DNA from: Grammothele lineata
Taxonomy: Eukaryota; Basidiomycota; Agaricomycetes; Polyporales; Polyporaceae
Length of the DNA stretch: 54,059 nucleotides
Direction: 5' to 3'
Assembly: GCA_002150815.3 (NCBI GenBank)
Contig: NDFF03000142.1
Location: 1 to 54,059 of the forward strand
The notes beneath the pieces are model-generated. The model had not been told where the DNA came from. It ran no database searches and saw only the letters and a list, made by a program, of their open reading frames with translations. The first letter of the stretch is position 1. Every line of letters begins with the position of its first letter. Below are positions 46,171 through 54,059 of this stretch, piece by piece. Position numbers and translations under genes: made by a program.

Positions 46171-47095
46171 ATGTCTGATGGTGATAATGGACGATCCACT
46201 CGGGTGAGTTTTAACCCCTGGTCCTCGGCCCGCTCGTTCATGAAAGTCATAGGTCGCGCCGAATGGACCCCACAACCCAGAGGCACCCGTGGCCTTGTAT
46301 TACGATGGACACAGGCTGGCCGACGATTATAGCGAGGTGCGCATGAGCTTTGCCCGCCCGCGCTGCGGCATAGCGCTTCATGTGTCACACTAACATTTCG
46401 ACAGTCGCGCGACGACGGGACTGAGTCGAGCCAAGACGAGCCCCGTTCTGACACCGAAAGCGACTTTGAAATGCCAAATCTCATGGATGACCTCCCTGAT
46501 GACCGAGTGAGTGTGTATTTCTTTCCCCATATTGACGACCAACTTACCTTTCCACGCCCCAGCTCAACCGCACGGTTGCAACTGACGTAGACAGTTTCGG
46601 AGTCCGAGGCGATCCTCAAATCGAACAGAGGTCCTTCTCTCAGCAATATAACTCCTTCATGCACACCCGACTTGTAGCTGTGGTACGTGACTGGTAAACT
46701 AAATGCCTGCGTGCCTCACTGATCCATGAGTGCAGGCTAATAATGAGGCTGAAGATGATCCGACCGCCCGTCACCAACAAGCTCCTGAGCCGCTTCCCAT
46801 CCTGAATGTCCCAGGATCTCACCCTGGATTCCATCGCCTGCTTAGCAGTATTGCTGTGCTTAGAGAAACCGCCCTGCACGTGGCCGCCGCCCGTGAGGCC
46901 CGACTCCGTCGCATGAACGAACTTCTGGTGACATTGAATACCGTTAATAACACGGACGAGGGAGAGCTGCGAGAACTATCCGGGTCAGCTTGGGCAGAGC
47001 TATTGGAGGAGCTGGAAGAGGATGAACGAGAGTGGGACGCAGCGGTAGAAGTTGTCACTGTTTCGCTGGAAGCGACTAGGGAGTATCTACAGTAG
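46171..47095 (+). CDS. Small family member S1, unknown function
   Basis: Exons: 46171-46203, 46253-46336, 46405-46506, 46563-46682, 46736-47095; 699 nt, 232 aa, frame kept. The protein begins MSDGDNGRSTR. Exon 2 contains GHRLADDY, exon 3 is Asp/Glu/Ser-rich (SDTESDFEMPNLMDD), and exon 5 is 119 residues, largely helical, with REARLRRMNELL and LLEELEEDEREWDAAVEVV near the C-terminus (possible coiled coil). No signal peptide or membrane segment. Four of its five exon lengths (33, 84, 120, 360) equal those of S3 at 49435-50330, showing descent from one gene. No known domain recognised. A cytoplasmic or nuclear protein is likely from composition; partner and role unknown. Confidence 0.75.
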
Positions 47096-47508
47096 TGTCG
47101 TTCAAAGGGCCGTCGTGCACAGATGTAGCTCGATATGCTAAACGATGCAACGTCCTTTGCGAGCTCTTTTCGAAGCAGAACCATTAAGAAGCTCGCAAAG
47201 TCACTAGCACTGAATGTAAGTGCAGCGGTGAATGCCATCGCGGGCGGGCGGATTTCCGCGCACCCGGGTGAGCTGAACATGCAGTAAGGGAATGCCAGGG
47301 TGCGCGGTTTTCCGCGCGGTCTGATCCAACGATCATGTCCTGCTGAATTCTGCTTACACCAATGTGTCGCTTCTTTTTCTCACAGTTCCCATGTGCTTTA
47401 AACTTTACATGTCCGATCCGTCGCGCTTCTTTCCCGATATATTCTCTTTCCCCAAACTGCCCACACTGCACCCGCGTCCCCATCGTCGTTTTGTGCTCGA
47501 CCTCCATC
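47096..47508. other. Intergenic region S1-S2
   Basis: Two GC palindromes (about 47239-47267 and 47296-47320) followed by a pyrimidine-rich leader before the ATG at 47509. No gene seen. Confidence 0.6.
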
Positions 47509-48354
47509 ATGTCTTCTGCTGAGATTCCCGGACATCAAGACATCGAAAGATCTACTGGGAACGCCATTGAGATGACGGAGGTCAGTGTTTTCTATTTGAC
47601 ATGCCCATTAATACTAAATGTCTATGGGCTACAGACTCCTTCCACCGGTGTTGGGGATCACCTCCGCACACAGCAAGCGGTGTTATCCTGGGTGAGTGAG
47701 TTTGAACGTCCCGCAGCGCAATGTTAACCTGGCCGTACCTTAAGCTATCTAGTCGGCGGGTGTACGATCGCTCTCCTCCGCGCTCTGAAGGAAGCGTTGA
47801 TTCTGATGTGCCGAGCCTTGCAACGGTGGAGGACTCGGATGATGAGGTAGGCGTTACGATTTGTGATATGAGCCTGGGCTTTGTCTTGTTGCTTACCTCC
47901 TGTCGGCTTATCAGGCTAACGGCGGTGAGCGAGCTATCACGGCTGATTCGGTCGATGTCAACAACGCGCCGACAACCCCTTCGATGACGGTACGTCCCTT
48001 ATCCGAGTCCGTAAATGAAGTGCTAATCTATTTGCTGCGCAGGAGATTGAAAACCTCGCACCATGGATTGGGATATATCATGGACGTCATCGGTCGCTCG
48101 CTATGCGTGCGTTTGTAGAGGCTATGCCCCCGCACACGGACTTGCTCATGGCTGAGCTCAACTACCTTGAAGCACACCCTCCTCCGTCTTGTCAGCATGG
48201 GGTGGCAGTGGACGTGCTGGACGCGGAGGGGATGGCATGGGAGCGTAGGGTGACGATTTTGAGGGAGCGGCTTGGAGATAACTGCCGTGAGCGAGACGAT
48301 GGTGCACAGGCAAGGATTCCTGACGTCCACACGGTGCCCAACTCTACTGAGTAG
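47509..48354 (+). CDS. Small family member S2, possible frame break at exon 3
   Basis: Exons by clear splice sites: 47509-47580, 47635-47691, about 47753-47846, 47915-47989, 48043-48354. It starts MSSAEIPGHQDIERSTG. The C-terminal exon (104 codons with stop) has an AMRAFVEAMPPHTDLLMAEL helix and EGMAWERRVTIL, aligning with EDEREWDAAVEVV of S1. Exon 3 reads sensibly as RRVYDRSPPRSEGSVDSD only one base out of phase with exon 2 spliced at the obvious GTGAGT. In phase it stops after 11 codons. So the gene uses a splice site I cannot identify, or carries a one-base frameshift and is dying. Family membership rests on exon layout and the C-terminal motif. Confidence 0.5.
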
Positions 48355-48749
48355 AGTTTGAGGTTTTTGTATGCGTTAGTCGTTAGCTGAGCCGTCCGTC
48401 AAATGTACTTTTACGTGGTCGTGTTATGAATGCAGCCTTGAGTTAGTTTCCAGATTTGAAGTCAGGATGAGAATGGCACCCATCGCACTTGCGACCGCGT
48501 GGGAATCCGCCCGCCCTGGGCGATGGTGCAGGAAAAACGTACCTAGGCCCATTAAATATCTCCATCTCATGATGTTCGCACTCATGCTTGGAGCACGGGT
48601 GGAGCGCTGCGAGGGCCTAGATAGGAACGAGGGCGGTGAGGGTGGTAAAAAGCTCGGCGGGACGCGTGGTAGAGGTAGTGAGAAGAGAAGCGGGCTGAGG
48701 CGGAAGCGGAGCGAACGCGAGGAACGACAAGCGTGGGCCCGGGGACGAT

Positions 48750-48846
48750 GGCAAGGGCGAGGGCGAGGGAGAAAGGCTAGAGCGAGGGCAAAGGCAAGGG
48801 CGAGGAGGGCGAGCGAGGCAAGGGCGAGGGCCGGGCACGGGCGAGC
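48750..48846. repeat. Polypurine GGGCGA-type low-complexity tract
   Basis: About 95 bp made mostly of GGGCGAGG / GGCAAGGGCGA repeats on the + strand, broken by few pyrimidines. Confidence 0.75.
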
Positions 48847-48881
48847 ATGGGGGGCGACTGGTGTTTGGCGCCCATAGCACT

Positions 48882-49265
48882 TGCGACCGCGCGGAAATCC
48901 GCCCGCCCTCACTTCCACAGACGCTGGCTTGGCGGATTTCCGCGCGGTCCCAAGGGCACAGGAGACCAGCAGGGGCCTGTCAATCCGAAGCCGGCGTCTG
49001 CAGAAGTGAGGGCGGGCGGATTTCCGCGCGGTCCCAAGGGCACGGGACACCGGCACCGGCCATGGCATTCGCGACCGCGCGGAAATCCGCCCGCCCTCAC
49101 TTGCACAGACGCCAGCTTCGAAACGACAGGCCGGTGCCAGCGTCTGTGGAAGTGGGGGCGGGCGGATTTCCGCGCGGTCCCAAGGGCACGGGTCATCGGC
49201 ACCAGCCTGTCGTTTCGAAGCCAGTGTCCCGTGCCCTTGCGACCGCGCGGGATGCCGCTCGCTCG
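48882..49265. repeat. Compound inverted-repeat cluster of GC palindromes
   Basis: Six palindrome cores (GCGGAAATCCGC or inverse) are embedded in a larger unit that includes the flanking GCCCTCACTTCCACAGACGC. This larger unit occurs forward near 48890 and 49075 and inverted near 49010 and 49145. The whole can fold into several alternative long stems. Confidence 0.75.
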
Positions 49266-49434
49266 CGAGCGCCAAACTGCGGCATTCTACGCGACCCTGG
49301 CCAACCTTGTTTCCAGCGTCTGTGACGCGTGCGCCCCACACTCGGCTGCCCCTTCAGACTTCGCCCCCGCTCCTTTCTCCGCCTCTGTCACTACCCACCT
49401 CCTTTGCCCCTTTCACCCCGTACCGCGCTTCAAC

Positions 49435-50330
49435 ATGTCTGACGGTAGCTATAGGCCCTCGACTCCGGTGAGACTTACCCCTCTAGGCTTGCCGCTCACT
49501 GACAAAAGTCACAGTTTCCGCTCGATGTGCCGACCGACCCCGTGGAGCTCGAGGCCTTGCGTCGAGAGGGACGCAGGCTCACAGATTACTATTACCAGGT
49601 ACGTTTACTCGATTCTCGGACGTGGTAGCGGGCTTTCTGAGATGACGCGCTGATGTTTTAACAGTTAGACGAGTTGTACCGCAGCCGTGCGGGATCGACG
49701 CCGCTCGATCGCGTCACCGGCGACCGCTCTGACAATGGAGTAAGTGTTTCTTTTCCTCTTCGATTCACGTTATACTGACCGCTCTACTTCTGGAGCGTGA
49801 CCCTGCTGTCGGCACGTCTCAAAGCGGTGCCAGGGTTCAAGGCCCTTCCGAAGGCCAGCAGAACCCTGTCCCTCCGAGGTACGAGTCTGTGGCGCAGACC
49901 TCCGAAGCGGCCGTAGTACGTAACCCGTAAACTATATGTGCGGGTCCGTAACTCATGCTTTATTTTGCAGATCAATGACCCTGTTAGCGGTCCAGCTGCC
50001 GACCGCCAGGATGCAGCCGAAGGTCCCTTCGGCCCTGACATCCTAGCGGCACACGGTGCTGTCCATCCTGTGTGGAACAGCATCGTGATGCTCGAGGTAG
50101 TGGCCCGCCGCATGGCCGCCCGCCGTCAGGCCGACATCCGTCGCCTGATCCACTTGGTGCCGACGATTGAGGATGGTATGCACGAGCTAGATGAGGCTGA
50201 GTTTAGGGCAGCGCAGGCATGGCTGTGGGGCCCTTTAGTAGATCAGCTGGAAGAGGATGAGCGGGAGTGGGAGACGGCGATCGAGCACGTCGTCTCTTTG
50301 GTGAGAGTGGCTAGGGGGTACGGGAATTAA
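49435..50330 (+). CDS. Small family member S3, unknown function
   Basis: Exons: 49435-49467, 49515-49598, 49665-49739, 49796-49915, 49971-50330; 672 nt, 223 aa, frame kept. It starts MSDGSYRPSTP; exon 2 ends GRRLTDYYYQ, matching GHRLADDY of S1; exon 3 is LDELYRSRAGSTP, then Asp-rich. The 119-residue last exon has ARRMAARRQADIRRLI and LVDQLEEDEREWETAIEHVV. The fourth acceptor (GAG) is non-consensus but gives a 120-nt exon equal to that of S1. The basic helix followed by an acidic helix suggests a coiled-coil or helical-bundle interaction module. No enzyme motif. Function unknown. Confidence 0.75.
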
Positions 50331-51489
50331 AATGAACGGCGGCACGTAGCTAGGGATGTATTTGTACCATAATGAAATGATGCTCTTCTTGCTTGAGGTT
50401 TGTTGAAGGATGGCACGAAAGTGAGTGACTGGTGAGGATTCACTCGTTTATTGCATGCTACTTGGATACCAGTGGTACTCCAGTAAATGTCACCTTGCCA
50501 GATCGTGCCGAAATCCTGTGACTGTTAGTCAAGGGTGCGCGGAAATCCGCACACTCTTGCTGTCGAGTACGCGGAAATCCGCCCGCCCTTGATTGAGGGT
50601 GCGCGGAAATCCGCGCACTCTTGATTGAGGGTGCGCGGAAATCCGCGCACTCTTGCTGTCGCGCCTGCGCTCGATTGAGGGTGCGCGGAATTCCGCGCAC
50701 TCTTGCTGCCACACCCGTGGTGCGCGGAATTCCGCCCACCCAAACATTTGATCAGTCAAGGGACTGGAGGTACCTTAAGGGTACCTCTGGTATTTCCCTT
50801 ACGTGGACTGGTGCAGTGCCAGGCCTGCCTTTTTCTGAGTTGGGTGTGCAGCTGTCTGCACACCCTATATTTTTCTATCCTATGCCAGCGCTTCATGGGC
50901 GCTTCCTAGCACGAACCTATCTCTAACCCAAACGTATTTAGTTTGACCCCCTTCAATACGTCCCCGGCAGCCCGTCGTCGATTCTCATTTCCGCTCTGCG
51001 TTAATATATGGTCCGTCAGGCGGTCGGCGTTATCAGCGGGGTGCCCTTACCTCGATCGAAGAGCCGGCCCAGCTAGGTGCGTCGTGATACTGCTCGTCGA
51101 GCGATATAACTGTGCTCTAAAAGGTAATCAGCATCGCAGCTCCTGGATCGGACATGGGCCCGCACCTCGCTCTCTGCAGCGCCCCTCACTGGCGTGTTTT
51201 CGTTCAGACGAGACATTGCAGGAAGATAGGGCGGGAGCGTTCACAGGAGAAGACAACCTGCGCACAAGGTACGTTCTCGTGCACGACCCTTTATATATCC
51301 TTCCCCCGCTTCTTCTTCTTCCATGTTCACGTGCCTTGTGCTGGACTGTGCATTGCACATATCAGACCCATCTGTTCCCGCTCTCTCATATCTCCAATGC
51401 ACCCTCTTATATTCCTCCCCTCCTCTCTCTGGCTCCCTCTGTGCTCTCCGCACCCCATCGACCGCTCTTTCCAAGACTCGTCCCCTGCC
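50331..51489. other. Intergenic region S3-S4
   Basis: Contains a six-unit palindrome array, then about 550 bp with nothing recognisable, then a pyrimidine-rich leader with a TTTATATATCC TATA-like box near 51290, about 195 bp before the S4 start. Confidence 0.6.
50533..50741. repeat. Array of six GC palindromes
   Basis: Units at about 50533-50556, 50565-50588, 50595-50620, 50627-50652, 50677-50702 and 50717-50741. Units 3-5 are near-perfect GGGTGCGCGGA...TCCGCGCACTC dyads separated by TTGATT or TTGCTG linkers. This is the clearest view of the family consensus. Confidence 0.88.
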
Positions 51490-52480
51490 ATGACTGACAG
51501 CCCTCCCCCGTCTCTCCAGGATCCCCCGCTTGCTGAGACCGACGGTCCTCCCCCGTCTCTTCCGGAATTGCCTCCTGCCGAACCCGACGACCCTCTGCTC
51601 CCTGTGTTCGGCCTCCTCCGCTACCAGAGAGACCCGAATAGGCTGGCTTGGCCTCCTGCGGTACGTGCTGCATGTTCGTTGCGTGCGTCGACGGTGCTAA
51701 CGCGATCGATCGCTGTAGAGGTATGTCAATAGGCCGCTAGAGGGCCCAGCGCTGCAAGCGTACGAATCCTTGGTGAGTGCGGATCGACTCGTTCACTGGC
51801 CATTACCACGAACTCATCGTCACGATCCCTTGTCAGATCAACCGTCTCCGAGGCCGCTCTGCCTCCCGTCCGCCTCAACGGAATACCAGCCCCTGCTCGT
51901 CGATGCCGAGCCTTCAGACCGTGTCCGATTCTTCTGGGGAGCCCGACGTACGTCCGCCCCCTACTCCTGCGGTACTGCACTCAATCTACCGAACTGCAGG
52001 ACGACTACGAGATAGGCAGCGATGGCGAACGCATCTCAAAAGACGAAGACCTGCACGCTGATGCCGAAAGCCCGTCCATCGATACCCGCCCTGCGAACGC
52101 GATGGACTTTGGAACGTCGATCGCAGGCGGCAGCGAAGGAGCCTCCGCTGTCCACACCGAGACGCGGGAGCCCGTACGTATATTGTTTTAATCTACACGC
52201 CTGTCCGCTCACTAATATTCCCGTCTAGCCTGCTTTACCGGCCGATGACCCCACCTCTGCCCCCGAGGCCCCAGCCTCCTCTTCCTTTTCCACGGGTATT
52301 CCCAACGCGACTCCCCCGATCCTCTTTGCAGGCTCCCACCGCACCGCAGCACTGCAAAACCTAGTGGAGAACATTTCGACCGAGGGCTATACCGACAAGC
52401 CCTTCCCACTCGCGATCGTCTTCGACGAGCACGCTTCCCTTGACGCAATGCCCCGTCCTCCGAGCGAGACCGAGGAGTAG
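51490..52480 (+). CDS. Small family member S4, divergent, Pro-rich N-terminus
   Basis: Exons: 51490-51660, 51719-51772, 51837-51947, 52000-52173, 52229-52480; 762 nt, 253 aa, frame kept. It starts MTDSPPPSLQDPPLAETD, with a twofold PPPSL[QP][DE]LPP-type Pro/Asp repeat. Exon 3 (INRLRGRSASRPP) corresponds in place and composition to exon 3 of S3 and S2. Exon 4 is acidic (DDYEIGSDGERISKDEDLHA). The last exon differs from S1-S3: it lacks the EDEREW helix and has LQNLVENIST and PLAIVFDEH. Assignment to the family rests on position, five-exon layout and exon 3. Function unknown. Confidence 0.65.
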
Positions 52481-52670
52481 TGGTGCGTGCCGGTGAGCCG
52501 CAGTCGTGACGGACGAACTAGGATTTGCATATGCAGAAGTAGCAGTTGTCTCACAAATCGTGTACTTATATCGCTGCGAAAGGCTCGATCGTTTACAATG
52601 ATGTACTACGTATTATGCACTGTGTCTTATAAAAGAACATTCTCTGAACGATACGTACTGTTTGGTGATC
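52481..52670. other. 3' flank of S4
   Basis: AT-richer sequence leading into the hairpin array. Nothing else seen. Confidence 0.5.
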
Positions 52671-53437
52671 AACTCTAGATGCGCGGTGTGTCGCGCATCT
52701 AGGGTTACTAGAATATGTGTGTGCGACGTCAAGTAAACATCAACTCTAGATGCGCGACGTGCCGCGCACCTAGCGTTTCGACAATATGCATTGAGATACG
52801 TGCGTAAGATATATTAACTCTAGGTGCGCGGAGTGTCGCGCACCTAGAGTTGCAGTGATACACACGCGTGTACTGCAAAACACACAACAACTCTAGGTGC
52901 GCGCTCCGTGCGCCATCTAGAGTTAACTATAGGAGCGGGCTTCACATGCCATCTACAGTTAACTCTAGGTGCGCGCTTTTTACGCCATCTAGAGTTAATA
53001 CGTCTTCGACCACCCTATGTGATCTTAGGATGCGCGAGAGGGGTCAACTCTAGGTGCGCGGTGCGCCGCGCACCTAGAGTTGTTGTTGATTTACCGTCTG
53101 ATGTACAGATGATGAGTCAACTCTAGGTGCGCGACGTGCCGCGCACCTAGAGTTGACATTGTTGTGTTGGGGTGTGAGGCATATACTACATCAACTCTAG
53201 ATGCGCGGTGTGTCGCGCATCTAGAGTTGACGTCATACTGTAGATACTCAGCACGGGTTAGCATTAACTCTAGATGCGCGGCACGTCGCGCACCTAGAGT
53301 TGACGTAATTGTGTACTGTGTTACTCGTGGTTAACATTAACGTTGAGTACGCGATGTGTTGGGTATATACAATTGTATATCACGTACAAATCTCTAGACT
53401 ACACTAGATAGCTTATAGTGTCGCGCATCTAGTGTTA
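52671..53437. repeat. Phased array of 36-bp hairpin repeats, about 73-bp period
   Basis: Units of 36 bp (AACTCTAGRTGCGCG, six variable bases, then the complement) start at 52671, 52742, 52816, 52889, 52961, 53046, 53119, 53193 and 53266. A degenerate unit abuts at 52925, and decayed units lie at 53339 and about 53400. Spacers are 35-38 bp except for two zero-length gaps (three units abut at 52889-52996) and one of 49 bp. R in the left arm usually matches Y in the right arm (AGATG with CATCT, AGGTG with CACCT), so pairing is largely kept despite change. Spacers 8 and 9 are recognisably similar, so this is a decaying 73-bp tandem repeat with a conserved half. Confidence 0.88.
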
Positions 53438-54059
53438 TTTCCTGAAAATTCTATCCCAAACTCTACCTCTAACCCTAAGGGGGGTACCCCTACACCCTAT
53501 AAATGGGTACATAGGTTGACATTTGCCTCTATAGCACACGCCAATCAACAGCTAGTGGATACCTGCACCGGTTGAATTGATATGGGGTCCCGATCGTGTC
53601 CCGGTGCCCGTACACCAGGGGAACTATGAGGTTTACCGATTTGTACAATTAGAGTCCCAAAAGCTCAGGATAGGTAGAACATGTGCTATCATTCATATGT
53701 ACAAAGTTATAAGGCTAGCTGTGCAGCAGGGCTAGCCCTACAGCAGGGGGAATGTGCATAGGGGCACGAAAAGGGGGAAAATAAAAGTCAACCGTTTGCT
53801 CCATGCAGGGTACCATTAGAACGTATTTGAGAATGCGAATCGAACGCAGCCAAGGGGAAGGGAAACGGTCCAGGCGTTCCTGAGATATGGGGCAAATAGT
53901 GGTTTCATTATGAGAAACAGTCGATTTCATCATAGCTCACGCATTTTTGACCCGTTTTTGAAACGCATGGGTGCGCTAGAAAGCCCTGATTTATCGCTTT
54001 CTAACGCACCCAAGCGCACCCAAAACGGTGCAGAAATGGGTGAGCTATGAGGCAGGGAG
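53438..54059. other. Right-edge non-genic DNA
   Basis: AT-richer sequence with no homology to either gene family. One CCCTAA and GGGGTACCCC palindrome near 53473-53490 do not form a telomeric repeat. A foldback lies at the extreme end. Confidence 0.5.
53931..54049. repeat. Imperfect foldback repeat at right edge
   Basis: CATAGCTCAC at 53931 is mirrored by GTGAGCTATG ending at 54049, and the inner part pairs GTGCGCTAGAAAG with CTTTCTAACGCAC around a 10-bp centre. Arms are about 55 bp with several mismatches. It may be the tip of an element that continues beyond the window. Confidence 0.55.

Larger units (their letters stand above)
48355..49434. other. Intergenic region S2-S3, repeat-rich
   Basis: Contains a single GC palindrome (48491-48516), a purine-rich stretch and a compound inverted-repeat cluster. 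Long open frames on both strands here run through these repeats and show no homology or splicing; I do not call them genes. Confidence 0.6.

Noticed and set aside
48424..49653. 305-codon minus and 268-codon plus open frames between S2 and S3
   Set aside because: Composed of the compound palindrome cluster and the polypurine tract; repeated peptide motifs are the palindromes read through.
52671..53437. CRISPR array
   Set aside because: Repeat-spacer regularity is striking, but repeats are fully palindromic and variable, some spacers are absent or related to each other, no cas genes are present, and the genes nearby are spliced eukaryotic genes.
53460..53500. Telomeric repeat
   Set aside because: Only a single CCCTAA/TTAGGG-like unit is present; no tandem run.
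53715..53933. 72-codon minus-strand open frame at right edge
   Set aside because: No homology, no splice sites, AT-rich repeat-like surroundings.

Overview
The window looks like nuclear DNA from a filamentous basidiomycete (Agaricomycete-type), inferred from the GC-rich base composition, compact genes, many 50-65 bp GT-AG introns with CTRAC/CTAAC-like branch sites, and genes on both strands. No species can be named from the sequence. I found no rRNA, tRNA or recognisable housekeeping gene.

Positions 1-45.6 kb hold a cluster of seven copies of one large multi-exon gene family that I do not recognise. Six copies lie head-to-tail on the + strand: 1257-4542 (5'-truncated), 5572-11647, 12649-17324, 18385-27083 (split by an insertion), 28598-33362 and 34145-39743. 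One lies on the - strand (45562-40306). The splice models below keep frame from start to stop in all six copies that have a start (the split copy when its insertion is left out), giving proteins of 1639, 1227, 1541, 1256, 1514 and 1424 aa. Long copies begin with a domain whose motif layout recalls the ParB/sulfiredoxin fold (a G-Q/H-H-R/Y motif after a 'P-hydrophobic' strand). Short copies lack it. All end in a disordered acidic/Ser-rich region and a basic, NLS-like last exon. A short+long gene pair (about 12.2-27.1 kb) is duplicated (about 28.2-39.7 kb), with stretches of near-identity alternating with stretches of strong divergence.

From 46 to 52.5 kb on the + strand is a second, small-gene family of four members (predicted 223-253 aa where readable). 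Two of them have exons of the same lengths (33, 84, 120 and 360 nt). The first diverges from the - strand large gene across a shared 0.6 kb intergenic region.

The region is unusually rich in dyad-symmetric DNA. A short GC-rich palindrome (typical core TGCGCG-N6-CGCGCA) occurs dozens of times in intergenic DNA and in the same three introns of every large-gene copy. Near the right end a 36-bp hairpin with the same core repeats about every 73 bp (52671-53437). A 3,040-bp element with 1,109-bp inverted arms and a 7-bp target duplication interrupts one gene. A 128-bp tandem repeat and a foldback repeat lie at the left edge. All six large genes with an intact 5' end carry a GATYATCGAT decamer 90-185 bp upstream of the start codon.

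Function is unknown. A tandem, gene-converting, probably nuclear protein family with one hypervariable exon would suit allorecognition, genome defence or selfish behaviour, but nothing in the window proves any of these.
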